Assembly (NCBI GenBank): GCA_025602905.1
Contig: JAHLKI010000009.1
Coordinates: forward strand, 558,001 to 622,000
Direction: 5' to 3'
DNA length: 64,000 bases
Source of the DNA: Phlyctochytrium arcticum
Lineage: Eukaryota > Chytridiomycota > Chytridiomycetes > Chytridiales > Chytridiaceae
The notes under the pieces were generated by a model. The model ran no database searches and was not told where the DNA came from. It saw only the letters and a list, made by a program, of their open reading frames with translations. How positions within the stretch are numbered: the first letter of the stretch is position 1; each line of letters begins with the position of its first letter. The position numbers and the translations under genes were made by a program. Of the stretch, positions 12,485 to 24,653 are shown piece by piece.

Positions 12485-12516
12485 TTTCAAAGATCAGTTT
12501 GACTCAGCAGTATGCG

Positions 12517-14747
12517 ATGCACTGGACACTTCTCCATCTGGTCCTCCTCTCATGCCTCCTACACCTCGGCTTCCTCGCATATGGAGCGTATCAAGACACG
12601 CACCCTGTGGTGAAATTTACGGATGTGGACTATCTTGTATTTTCTGACGGTGCCAACTTCATAGCCAATGGCCAATCACCTTACTTGAGAGCAACCTACC
12701 GCTACACTCCGCTTCTCGCCTGGTTACTGTTGCCTAATGTTTACCTCCATCCCATTTGGGGAAAGATCTTGTTTTGCGCCGCGGATATCTTTGTAGGATG
12801 GGTCATCTATGACATCCTGATCGCTAGGGGCTTGAGCGTATCAAGATCTTGTAAATATAGCGCAATCTGGTTGCTGAATCCTTTCATAATTGCCATTTCT
12901 ACTCGCGGGAACGCTGAGAGCATCATAGCGGCATCGACTCTCGCGATACTCTGGGCTCTGGTTGTCTGCAAGAACCGACACCTCGCCGCTGTGTTTTTCG
13001 GGATTGCTGTTCACCTGAAGATCTATCCTATTATTTATGCTTTACCCCTTGTGCTCTTCCTGGATGAGAACTTCACCAACGCAAGGATGGTCCGCGCGGA
13101 AAACCGGACCCCGGAGCAGATGCGATCAATCTATACATTCATCTCCAGCCTGTTCCGGAAAGAAAGGATCGAATTTGGACTCTTGAGTGGTGCCACTTTC
13201 TTCCTGTTGACAGGATGGATGTACGCATCGTAAGTAATGAATGAATTGAGAAATATGTAAGGGTCTAATTGTATACAGATACGGGAAGGAATTTTTGGAT
13301 GAGACATATTTATATCACATAACGCGCAAAGATCACCGACACAACTTCTCCCATTACTTTTACCACATGTACTTGTCATCTGCAAATGCCTCAAGTAACA
13401 GCTCCAGTGCGACGTGGCTTCACCGTTTTACTTCCTTAATATCGTTTGCGCCTCAGCTCGGTCTTGTCTCAATACTGGGAGCTGTCCTTGCAAAGGATCT
13501 GACTGTAGCCATTTTCGCCCAGACCTTTGCCTTTGTCATGCTAAACAAAGTCTGCACTTCTCAGGTTAGTTTATATGGTGTTGCTATTGTTTAAGACGCG
13601 TTTTAAAGATTCAATTGCAGTACTTTGTTTGGTATCTTTGCTTGCTGCCCTTGATCTTGCCCAGTAGCCGCCTCACAGATGATAAGAGGCGCTTAGGAGT
13701 TGTTTTGATTTTGCTATGGGTTATGGGTCAGGTAGTGTTATCTGCATTATGTGTGAATTATTACTATTAGCTGACATACAGTTGCGACAGGCTTTTTGGT
13801 TATTCTTCGCTTTTCAGCTCGAACATATGGCCCAAAATACTTTTCGAGAGTTATGGGGAGCCGGATCTGTATTTTACCTCATCAACAGCATTATCCTCGC
13901 TAGCATTCTGAAGTATCATCGATACGAACCCATATATGACAGCGGGCGGGTTCGTCCAATATTTCAAGATAAGACTGGTGCCGGGAAAAAGACGGCAATT
14001 GGAGCAAGGACCACATTGAAGACAAATCCACAGGCTAATACAGACGCTGCGGATACAACTCAGTCATATCCGAGTCATCGTATTTTATCGCAGAAGGAGG
14101 GTAAACTCGTTCTGGATGAAATAATTTATAGTCCTGGGATGGTGGAAATGATGGTCAAAGAAAGCGCAGCCTTGTTTCAAGTTGCGGATTACTGCTTCAT
14201 TGTCTTTCTGGGTCTGGCCGCTGCATCACCTTTTATAAGTTGCGCCTTTCAGGCCAATTGCTTCAATGATTCTGGTGTGCCTGGGCGCGTTTGGGCGAAT
14301 TTGCCGGTCCTTGCAATCATCACGGCAATCTTTTGCCTCTTCATGTACATGAAACTGACACGTATCCGTGAAGGTATGCCTTGCTTTCGCTTTCTCAAGA
14401 TGGACCGGTATTTAACTCACGTCGAAGCTCAGAGTCACTTCTTGTCATTGAATCAATGGGCTTACAACTCCAAACCACGAATGGCTGGGGAACCATCAAG
14501 ACACGCTTTGTCCCCTTTTCGTCAATCGGGAATCTGATCATAAACGAAGCTGTTACCCTCTACACGATACGCTACTATCTTGCTATACTCGTTGAAGACG
14601 ATGAAGAAATGACTGTGGTTTTTGAGGTAAGCCGAAGGAGATCGGGCTTCTACTTCATGTCCTGATTTTCTGCAGAATTTCCTACCTAGACTGCCCATGG
14701 TCCAGTATGCATATAATCGCGTTCAGCGTATGATGTTTCCGACATGA
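12517..14747 (+). CDS. Fused GPI mannosyltransferase I (PIG-M) and GPI-GlcNAc transferase subunit H (PIG-H)
   Basis: Six exons, 12517-13229, 13279-13564, 13621-13731, 13791-14373, 14433-14626 and 14676-14747, form one open frame of 652 residues. Residues 1 to about 417 are PIG-M (GPI14): the first alpha-1,4-mannosyltransferase of GPI synthesis, polytopic, with the DxD motif in FTDVDYLVF (D36, D38), YRYTPLLAW and a C-terminal LEHMAQNTF helix. After an approximately 85-residue polar linker, residues about 505-652 are PIG-H (GPI15): a membrane hairpin and then ESLLVIESMGLQLQTT, LAILVEDDEEMTVVFE and FLPRLPMVQYAYNRV. PIG-H is a subunit of the complex that starts GPI synthesis. No stop interrupts exon 4, which bridges both modules. 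Separate transcripts from an internal promoter cannot be excluded. Confidence 0.88.
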
Positions 14748-15129
14748 CTATACTTGAATCTCTGTTTCGGCATTCTCGTAATATGAAGCTCACAGTCAAG
14801 AAGTAATTCCAGCACTGGCAGTTGGGGAAAAAGGCAAATGCGCCATTACAAAGAAAGATACAACAATGAAAATACAAATGCCTGCAGAAATGGGAGGCCA
14901 AAATACAAAGTATTGTACAAGGGGGGTGATGGGAGTTGGCAGTGTACAAATCGGAATAAAATGTCAAAACATTGAGGGAAAAAGCCAATGATGGGGGAAA
15001 TCGCGGAGAATCTATTAGGAATAAGGGAAGGAAAGAGCGAGTTGTGTTTGAACGGGGTCGGTGTGGAAAATTCAGGATTGTGACAGAAGGTAGTGGTTGT
15101 GCAGAAGGGATACGCCGCCGGAACTGTGA
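14748..15129. other. Convergent intergenic region
   Basis: This 382-bp stretch lies between the stops of the PIG-M/PIG-H gene and the Rho GEF. It is A-rich on the plus strand and should contain both 3' UTRs. I see no gene in it. Confidence 0.6.
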
Positions 15130-17161
15130 CTACCGACGCTGTCCTCTAGATTCCTTGTTCTTTTTGATTTCTGATAATATAGCCATCAAAAAATCTTTCC
15201 GATTTTTCACAGCATCCATGCCTTCAAATCGCACGACAAGTGAAAATGCACCAGGCTCTATAGGTTGTGTATTTGAGTCGCTCGGCTTTCGTTTTGTTGG
15301 ATCGTATGTGACTTTGACAGAATCCTTGTATGCTAATATTGCGAGTTAGTCACGCTCTTGATTTCGTCATACGAAGCAGCTTACATTCGCCTTGTGGCCC
15401 AAGGTATTCAGCATCAATCTCTAGAAGATCAAGCCACCGAACAAATTTGTACAAGTGTTCGGCCTTTTCGCGTCCAAAAGGTAGAACACCCTTTTGATGT
15501 GGATGCGTCACCATCAACAAATCTGAACACAGGAATAGATGCATATTTTTCGATGTCCGCTGATCAACAACGTCGACATTCAAAACCAGCTTCCGTGTAT
15601 GTTTGATCAGTGTTGGCGGGCAGTTCTTTGTTTGTTCAAATGCCTCAAAAAGACCGGTGGCTTCCTCTTCCTTTCGTTTCTTTTCATTGACAGATGCCGC
15701 CAAAGCGCTCATAGCTTCCCAAGCAGACTGAAGGTCTTTCTGATCGGGGTGGTCCTCATCAGTCCTCTTTTTCAAATCTGACGGAATGTAAGATGAAGTG
15801 GCTCGTGTTTTTTCTGGGATTTCTTCCTACCTTTGAGAAGCAGATGATATCTCGCAGTTCGCTGAACAGGCAAAATGAGGAAATCCTTTAATTGCTGGCG
15901 TCCCGTTTCCTTTAATTTGACAGCATCCTGTGCAAGTACGATTTAGCGGAACGATAAATTGAATTCTTAGCTTCTAAGCGCTACCTTCATGAATGCTTGA
16001 TATTCAGTGTTTTCCTTCTCTTCCCGTTTCATCAGTTTCTGTGACATGGCATAGCTGTCAATGAATCGTGTATACAGCTTGACAAGGTCGTCTTTCTTTA
16101 TTTCGAAATCCTCATGAGATTATGAACGGCACTGATTCGAAGAGTATGACTTACGTATCGGATGAATAGTGTACCAATGCACGTTTGATTAGAGACCCAT
16201 GAGCCCACTGCGACAAGCTTCTCAAGTTCCGCTATAAACTTGACGTGGAAGGTATAAAGTTCCTCTGAGGACAAGAATTAGCATTGGTTTACTTCGCGAA
16301 AGGCAAGAAAATTACCAATTCCGGCAAAGATCAAATTTACAGCTGTTTCGGATAAAATCCCTTGGTCGTGTAGTCGTTGTCGGAACACCTAAATTGAGAG
16401 CTCATTGTAGCTGTGATTTGGTTGCATTACTACAAAAGCAAGTACATTTTGTAAGATGCCCAATTGTGATACGTAATTTCTTTCGGTCTCGACAAGATTC
16501 CACACCACGTGTCCTAAAAAAAAGGAAACATAAGTTTGAACCCTTGCTGAATGTACAAGACTTATCCCAACAAACCTCGGCCATCTTTTTGTAATACGGA
16601 CTCCACTGTCTCCGGAATCTTTCTTTCTTCTTTGATTATCTCCTCTTTCACCGATACTTGTGGTGCGGCGATTTCAGTTGAAGCCCATTCCCAAGCATCC
16701 TGGAAAAAAATGGCGTCAGACATCATTAAAATTCACTCTTGTTCGGATTTAGCATTTACCACTGGCAGACTGCCGGCAATAGCGTCTATCAAATGAGGGC
16801 ACAGAAGAACCATAGCCTCCGCCGAATACAGAGGACTTCGCAAGGTGGGTGGCGGTAATGTAGGAATAGGTTCCTCTTCTTCAAAGAAAGGCATATTTTG
16901 GGAGCCTTGAGGCGTGCTACTTGCAGACGATGGTGGTTTATTTCTCGTATCACTTCCGCGAGCATTGATATCATGCACTGAGCGCCGTGATATTGAGCTT
17001 AGGCTTCCTCTTCCAGACGCCGGCCCGGATCCAAAAGAAGCATCAGCTGCATCCATGCCGAGGTGACTTGTTCTTGAGTCGGTGCGATGTGGTATATTGT
17101 CTCCTCTTGTATACTCTAGATCAGATCCGTCCGTTCTAGAGATTCCATGACCGCCGTTCAT
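15130..17161 (-). CDS. Rho guanine-nucleotide exchange factor (DH-PH)
   Basis: Nine exons (minus order): 16760-17161, 16576-16699, 16446-16513, 16316-16388, 16155-16264, 15985-16110, 15831-15927, 15385-15777 and 15130-15332, give 531 residues. The first about 135 residues are Ser-rich and disordered. The Dbl-homology domain runs from about residue 175, with the CR1 pattern LVETERNYVSQL and the CR3 pattern LKDFLILPVQRTARYHLLL. A coiled stretch and a PH domain follow (LVLNVDVVDQRTSKNMHLFL, FGREKAEHLYKFVRWLDLLE). Such proteins load GTP onto Rho/Cdc42/Rac at the membrane, controlling actin and polarity. The target GTPase cannot be read from sequence. The in-frame ATG at 17161 was chosen over a GTG further upstream. 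Confidence 0.9.
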
Positions 17162-17851
17162 GCCCCAAACGAGCACACGTTGGTCGCGTAGCCAAAATTC
17201 AAGACAATCCGCCGGTCAAAACGCTTATTTTTCGGGGCGGAATCGCCCGCTTGTTGGCTGAATTGGGAAGCACCGTCAGATCTCAGTTATAGAGAATAGT
17301 TTGATATCTGACGTTGGAGCTTGTGTCCGGGAGCATGCACAGGGATGCGAGCGACGCTCCTCAAGCGAGTGACTGGTTCAGCTTCAAGAAGGATTAGATG
17401 TTGAGAGTGCTACTAAAGTAGCCAAAGGATACAGTCCCAGTTTAGGCTAGCTTCGCGGAAAAAGAGTCGTCGATAAGTCTGCTACCAAAAAGATTCCGCT
17501 GCCAGCGTCGAAATCGACGATGCCCCGACTCTCCAACAGCCGAGTGGCGCAGTCACGACCGTGCCACATTTCAAGCATCCATTGAGCATGACATGACTTG
17601 ATGCATTTGATTTTGATATCCCAACTCAAGACTGAAGATGGGAGCAATTCTTTTTGAGAAAGCAGTAATTTGTGGCAAGAAAAATTTGACACCGAGTTGC
17701 TCCAAATCGATTGATGGAGAATGCAAGCAAAATACGTGGCAAAGTTGCAAATCCGCTGGAAGTCTTTTGGAAGAGTGGCTGTGAACTTGATTTGTGACCT
17801 CACAAACTGGCGGCGATTCGGCGAACACAATTGCATCCTGATGTGCTGAAG
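17162..17851. other. Divergent promoter region, Rho GEF / coronin-7
   Basis: This 690-bp spacer separates two actin-regulatory genes transcribed in opposite directions. A minus-strand ORF at 17447-17836 has no family features and is not called. No TATA box stands out. Confidence 0.5.
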
Positions 17852-20800
17852 ATGTCGCGAAGATTTCAGGGCCTTAGCAAGTACCGGAACATTGTTCTTA
17901 CGGCGGCAAAACGCGAGGTGTGTGTCACTGCATCTAAAGCTCGAAAGTTCAGATGCTTACCGGGTAGCTTGTCAGGAATCCTTTGCCTTACCTCCCGGAT
18001 TTGTGAATACTGGCGGCGATGCAAGTCCCATCCACGCCAGCCAAACTCTTGTAGCGTTCCGATCAGGATCTTCTGGAAATTCTGTTGGTGTCCTTCCTTT
18101 GTCCAACCCCTCAGCAAGTCGCTCGTCCGCTACTGTCATTCATGTTGGCTCCGGGCTAGTTTCAGACATTCAATTTTGTCCATGGGAAGGTCAAACACAC
18201 GATACATTGGCAACGGCTGGAGATGATGGCTCCGTCAAATTATGGTCCATAGAGAAAACCGAATTGAAGGAGAGTCCGGTAACGCCGGTTTGGGCCAAGA
18301 CATGCCATGAGCGTCGCGTAGAAGCATTTGCATTCAACCCCGCCGCCGACGGCGTGATTGCAACTTGTGGAGCTGGTCAAGTTCGCATTTGGGACACAGC
18401 CGGTGGAGATGAATGCCTACATACGTTGGAGGCTGGAGACTTGGTTCAAGGAATCTCGTGGAAAGGCGATGGTTCTTTGCTCGCATCAGTTAGTCGGGAC
18501 AACATCATGCGCATTTTTGACCCTCGGCGGACACTGGAGCCCATAATATCCGGTGCGGCGCATACTGGAATTAAACCAACTCGTGTTGTTTGGATAGGAA
18601 ATTCCGATTTAGTTCTGACAACAGGATTTTCGCAAAGAAGGGATAGAGGTTCGTGTGAACGCCGCTTCCGACCAAATTTCTCCGTACTTACGATTCGTCT
18701 GAAGAAATCGCTATTTGGGATTCTCGTCAGCTCAAATCATCTCTTGTCAGCGTCAAAATCGATACATCGCCGGGTATATTCACTCCACTGTATGACGAGG
18801 ACACTCGTTTGTTGTTTTTGGCCGGGAAAGGTGATACAGCAATCCGTTGGTGGGAGATAAATCCCGAAAGTGTTGAGTCTCCTATCACACCGGGAGCTAT
18901 TCCTTATAGCTCGAGTAATGTTTACTCAGCCGCAACTTTGGTCCCAAAAGCTAGCCTGAGTATAATGAGATGCGAGGTGAGTCTGGAATGTCGCGGCCGG
19001 GTGCACCATTATACTAACGGGATCGTCTCAAGGTTGCCCGAATTTTGACAGTAGCATCTGATGGAAGCAGTATACTCCCCATATCTGTAACAGTACCTCG
19101 CAAGTCCCACATTGATTTTCATGCCGACATCTTTCCCGATACGAAAGGCACCACACCACCGCTGTCGTCTGCTGAATGGCGCGCAGGGGAGAGTAAAGTC
19201 CCGGATGTTGTTAGCCTGGATCCATCTAAAAACAAATCTGAGAACGCCAACCTTTCCAAGGCAGCAACTCCGGTGACCTCTTTAGCCTCAACTTCTACAG
19301 CAGAAACCCTTCCGGCTACAAAACCCCTTGCATCAAGTAGGGCGGAACCACGAAGTGAGACGGAAAGTCTGAGGGCAGCAGACGCGCCAGTAAGACATGT
19401 AACATCACTCCTCACAATTCAGAAAAATGAACGTTTCAATATAGTCAACGATTATTTCCCGCCCATCGACGCCAAAGTTTCTGATGCCAAAGCAGTCTTC
19501 CTATAGATTTATGACGGGCAAATGTCAATCCAAATATGAAGATATTAAAAATTTGAGCACGACTGCCGGCGGGGAGGGCAATGCACTACAGGTACATACA
19601 AGTGATAGCACTTTTTACGCGACATGGCCCCTGACTAACGATGAGTTTAGGCACACCACAGTCTTTTGGCGTTTCCACTAGCGGGTCCCGGGGGGCGTGT
19701 TGCAATTTGGCCCGTCAAAAACGAAGGTCGTTTGCCCTATAAAATACCGGCGGTTGTTTGCGGTGCAGATCTTATGGACTTTCAATGGGATCCATTTGAC
19801 CCCACCCGACTTGTGACAGGCAAGCTATCACAATGATCGCGTCGAGCCTCCGTAGCTACTGACTCGAGCCTCATAATTATAGTCTCGGATGACGGGAAAG
19901 TAAGCGTGTGGGAAATACCCAGCGAAGGACTTAATGAGGATATTACCCAGCCTTCATCATCTTTCACAGGTACACTGAGCTACAATGATTTAGAAAAGCC
20001 ACGCTGATCGTATTTCTCCAGCGCATACGAATCGTGTTGCCTTTGTCCAGTTTCATCCCAGTATCTCCAATGTAGTGCTTACTGGCTCTCCAGAACAGGG
20101 AACCCCTACTGCCGCACTTTGGGACTTGACAAACCAGAAGGAAATTGCAAAATTTCTGCACCCCGATATGATTTTAGGATGTGCATTCAACTCGCAAGGG
20201 ACGCTACTAGCAACCACCTGTCGAGATAAGCAAATCCGCGTGTTTGACCTCAAAAGTGGGCGGGAGTTGCAGGTTGGCAAAGACTTTAGCTGGTGAATTT
20301 ATTGTCAGACTTTAACTTGAATGTTTATATAGAAGGGACCCAGCAATGAAGGCGTCAAGGGCTGCCGGGTTCTGTGGCTCGGAGAAAGTGGGAAACTGCT
20401 TACAGTTGGTTTCGGACGGTAAGAGTTCTCTAAACACAAGCTTGACTAGCGGAATATCGTTTCTGACATGAGCGGACAATGAAGAGCCAGTCAGCGAGAA
20501 ATTCGGGTGTATGATGGTCAAGACTTATCCAAACCGCTTCATAATGTGGCGATCGACACTTCACCATCGCTACTTCTCCCTACTTACGATGAAGACACCC
20601 ATCTTCTGTACTTGACAGGCCGCGTGCGTACTTTATCCTTCCCGCACCCATAGCTTACCATACTTACTGCTTGGTACAGGGCGAATCGTACACACTGATT
20701 TTTGAAATTACTGATGATGAACCCAAACAAGTTGCTCGCTTCGACTCCCCTGGTCTGCAGCAAGGCATCGCGTTTTTGCCGAAGCGAACCTGCGACGTTA

Positions 20801-21437
20801 GGAACATTGAAGGTCCTATACCGTAGCGCACATATGCTACGGAATTTGCTGACATACTTTCCTTCGTTTACTAGTTGCGAAAGGATTCAGGCTCACTCAA
20901 AATTGCATAGAATCTATCAGTCTCACTGTACCGAGACTAAAGGTGGGCGAAGTTCCGGAATTTGTTTTGTAGGAAGTATGACTAAAACCTTGGAAAAGCG
21001 TGAGTACTTCCAGGACGATATCTTCGTGCCGACGCGGAACACTGAGAAGCCGGGGATCACGCTCGAACGCTGGCTTCAAGGCGAGAATCCGGATTTCGAG
21101 ACCATCGATTTACGCCCTTCGGATATGAAACTTCTTTCGGAGGCACCTGTGGAGATCAAGGTAGATAAACGAGCACAGGTGCTGGAACGTGAGCAAACGA
21201 TGGCAGAGAAGCAGGCGGCGGTGCGTGCTGCCTAATCAACTGTGCACAATCTACGGTGACTGACTTAACTCACTACAGAGCATTGATGCTATGATGGAGC
21301 GGGCGCTGCTGGACGCAGAGGATGCCAAGCTTCCACAGGATCAATTGGACGGGGTTGCGGATGATGAATGGGTAAGTCCTTTGGGTCATCATAAAGTACT
21401 GGAACGCTACTAAATCTGCTCATTCCAGGATGATTAA
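17852..21437 (+). CDS. Coronin-7 (POD-1) homologue, tandem WD40, with apparent frameshift
   Basis: The gene has about 15 exons. Well-supported ones are 17852-17917, 17976-18648, 18705-18976, 19651-19819, 19883-19969, 20022-20272, 20333-20418, 20680-20812, 20875-20942, 20999-21220, 21279-21371 and 21429-21437. It encodes two beta-propellers: the start MSRRFQGLSKYRN, SIEKTELKE and LFLAGKGDTAIRWWEI in the first; AHHSLLAFPLAGPGGRVAIW and FDLKSGREL in the second; and a C-terminal acidic DGVADDEWDD tail. Coronin-7-type proteins act at the Golgi and actin cytoskeleton. Two oddities: exon 20492-20623 lacks one base around 20579-20581 relative to the conserved LLLPTYDEDTH frame, and the linker at 19390-19495 changes frame with no clear intron. 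The 19820-19882 intron is of GC-AG type. Confidence 0.85.
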
Positions 21438-22893
21438 CTGACCTTTGGTGTTGATTTCATTGAAAGGACCTTTTGCGCTTCCATACCCGGACAGCGTCTC
21501 AAATGTTGCAGAACCTCGGTAGAGATTGTCAGAATGACAGAGCAAACTATGAGACTATTTAGAACTCCATTTTTGACTCTCGACCGATGACAAGCACTAT
21601 ATTCCATTTGACGGCAATGGCTCATATTGTACATCACAATAAACGGGCTTGGCGACCCATAGCAAACAGATTATGCATGCGAATATGACAAACCGAGTTG
21701 ATAGTCGGATCCAGACACCAGACCACAAGTTTGTGACCCACATTGCCTAGCGATGAACGCTGCTAGACCAAAGGGTTGGGTGACTATGGATGCGTCGCTA
21801 CACATGAAGCGCGTCTCATGTGGTCCGATTTGTGCCAACCAAGATTGACCAACCTCCGACTCTTGAGGGCCCAGTCAGACGCTCCTCGCTTGCATTATCA
21901 CATCTACTAGCAACATACGAGAGCTGCAGACGGAAGAGGGTACATTTGGTTAGCCGGTCACTTCGCGTTTGATTTCGCCCGAGATTGGGGCCGCTTTCCA
22001 TCCGCTTCTTTTTGTCGAAGTTCATGCGAGAGTGTGGGGCTGCGTCGCACGAGTGCTTTGATACAGCTCTTTGGTGACTTATCGCTCGATTGAAGGGTCA
22101 CAGTTTTCAGTGCTACAACAATGATGGATTCGAAGATGAGATTGTTAGCTTTGGGGCCGGGACACTGATGTTGCAGGTGCCTTACATTGCCGGACACCAG
22201 CGCCTGATTCCTCCAGGAGTAGTATAATGGATACACAGCTTGCAAGGGCTTAAGTATCTTGTTTTAGGTTATGGTTTTCGCATTCGGCGACGTTGGACGC
22301 ATCAATTCTCGCACCTGGATCAATTCTACACTCACTCATTAGACTATCAATCTACATATAAAAACCGCGAGGCACATACCCAATCACCGTAACCTCTTCA
22401 TACTCGCGTAAAGACAATGTTATCCATTCTACGTATCTAGAGGCAGGATTTCTGCTTTAATGAAAAGTCCAGTGGACGGTACTCCCAACCTGACTTACTT
22501 TCCAAAGTCTAGGTCGTCGCTTCCAGGAGGGGGAGCTGAAACTACAATTTGACGTTCGGGACTGAGGCTAGCTCCCAGTGCCTTGACTGGAGGAACGGGG
22601 GCCAAGGCGGGGACACCTGTCATGAACCGGTACGATCCGCGATCCCGTAACAAATTGTTGAAGGGCGAGGGCCTGGAGAACCTCGCGCTTGACTTCGCGA
22701 GATTTTCGGGCCTCACCGGTACCGGTAGGGTACTCAAACCGAGTACCTTCCCGGTACCTTGTGCGAATGGCGCAATGCTATGCCCGCAATGCCGTTGCTT
22801 GTGATGTACATACGGAGCAACGCTGCAACAACTTCGGGAGTTATTGTTCGCGAGAGTTAGGCTTGAAGTCGGACGGACCACTCACACCAAGAC
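21438..22893. other. Intergenic region without recognisable gene
   Basis: This 1,456-bp stretch lies between coronin-7 and the F-box gene. ORFs on both strands at 22495-22881 show no family motif. Around 22715-22762 the pentamer ggtac recurs in mixed orientation (caccggtaccggtagg and neighbours), giving a short palindrome-rich patch. I cannot assign a function. Confidence 0.4.
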
Positions 22894-24468
22894 ATGGCCC
22901 CTCCTCGGGGGCACCGAGTCATCCTTGCGCAGGTTGCAGGATCATTCTTAGTCGCGGAGGTTGCCAGATCTGCAACAGCAGCTTTATCATGCCTTGTCGC
23001 AGCTCAAATCAATGATTTTTTCCCTCTGGGCGTTGTTTCGAGAGCGATTCGATGGGCCAAATTTACTAACGAAACGGCGAAGCGGAGAGGGTGGGCCTGT
23101 GGGAAAGCCATCAATACTGATGACGACTTAGATCTCGTATTGGAGAAGATTTCCTATTCAAGAGCATCTCAACATTCAAGCTTTGCGCTTCCCTCAATAT
23201 CAACGGATGAATTTGTTCCGTCCGAGGCGGATGTTGACAAAAAGAGCTGTTTTCAGTCATTTTCCCCAGAATTGATGTTACACATTGCCAGCTTTCTTGA
23301 TACCACTGACATTGGGCGACTATGTCTTGTTGATCGGCGACTCAACCGTCTTTATACCCCGCAACTTTACCGCAAAATCAAAGTACACTTCGACGGCCAG
23401 TACGGTGACAATCTCTTTCGCGTGGCTAATGCTCTCCAGGCACATGACCGTCTGGGTAGTTTTGTCCACGAAGTGAATATCGGTATGTGGAAATCGACTC
23501 GCTAAATGGTCGAAAGTACTAATTATTTCGAATCCAGAGTTCGGTCACGGTATTTCATTTCCTGCGTTGTCTACTCATTTCCATTTCTGACAATTCCATT
23601 TTCAGATCAGAGCCCGGAACTTGATCAACGAGAGTCAGGTGTTATGATTTGCTGTATCCTCAAACTAGTACCAAATCTTCGGGTGCTGCGACTTCATTGT
23701 ACGGTTCTGCCCCCGGATCTTTGGGATCACATTCCCCCAAAGTTTTTATATCACCTCGACATGGCCTATTCTGCCATTCCAAATCCTATTGGATTGCAAT
23801 TGCCATTGTTCCCCGCACTTACCGAGATATTTTTAAGAGATGCTCTAGTACTGGACAATGACTTGTTCCAGAATCTCATCGCCAACTGTCCCAATCTTCG
23901 CGCGCTCGGCATGAACGGCTGCCGTCGGCTTGACACCAAAGCTTTCGCTACACTGCTGGACAAGTGCCCCAAACTGGAGGCGGTGGCTTTTGGCTACCAA
24001 CAGGAAAAGTTAGACGTTAATGCCGCGCTCGATCTCATTACCGAGAAAATGAATTCTGTCACGGCGGTGTTTATAGATGGAAATGATCAAACCCATGCAA
24101 CGAAGATCATGCGCTTTTTGGAAAGGAGAGGCTCGCGCTTGAAATCACTCAGTTTCAACTTTTGCGACATTAACCAAGAGGTCGTCGATTACATAACCCG
24201 CTACTGTCAGAATATCACCGCCCTGGGGATCAATGGTTCTCGCAGCACTTTCGAAAACCACCATGTATGGCAAATCAGGGAACGTTGCAAAAGTCTCAAG
24301 ATTTTTACCCTCATGGAGAATGAAGGCATTACGTCGCTTTGTCTGCTTCGGCTGTACAATAGTAAACCGAAGTTCGATGCCGACGATATCGTCGACTTCA
24401 CTCGAGAGATTTCCTTTGAAAGGTCATTATTCCGAGATGAAGAATATCAGTACGATCTGTCTCCTTAG
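22894..24468 (+). CDS. F-box protein with leucine-rich (RNI-like) repeats
   Basis: Two exons, 22894-23482 and 23606-24468 (phase 1), give 483 residues. After about 110 residues of unknown character an F-box is clear (FSPELMLHIASFLDTTDIGR, then LCLVDRRLNRLYTPQLYRKI). The remainder is an irregular AMN1/FBXL-type LRR array (NLRVLRLHCTVLPP, NLRALGMNGCRRLDTKAFA, LKSLSFNFCDINQEVVDYI). Such proteins recruit substrates to SCF ubiquitin ligases through Skp1. The substrate is unknown. The start at 22894 is the first ATG in the open frame; a later Met would remove only N-terminal residues. Confidence 0.85.
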
Positions 24469-24653
24469 AGCGACCAGCCCGAGCAAATATGCTTGTAATC
24501 AGGAGCTCTTCTACGAGACAACTGTATGCCCGCTCAGCAGGAGGGGGGAAACCTCTGGGATGGTGTCTGTTACCGGAGAAGTGCATGCGCGAACTCAAAT
24601 CTGTGATTCTCTATTAATTTACTATTAGTTCTATCGTAATTCACTGTATACAG

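Noticed and set aside
17918..17939. 22-bp intron at the start of coronin-7
   Set aside because: It is too short; the 58-bp intron 17918-17975 with a CAG acceptor gives the same frame and the normal size.
22715..22762. ggtac-rich patch as an origin or attachment site
   Set aside because: It is only a short palindrome-rich sequence with no partner copy or flanking gene to support such a role.
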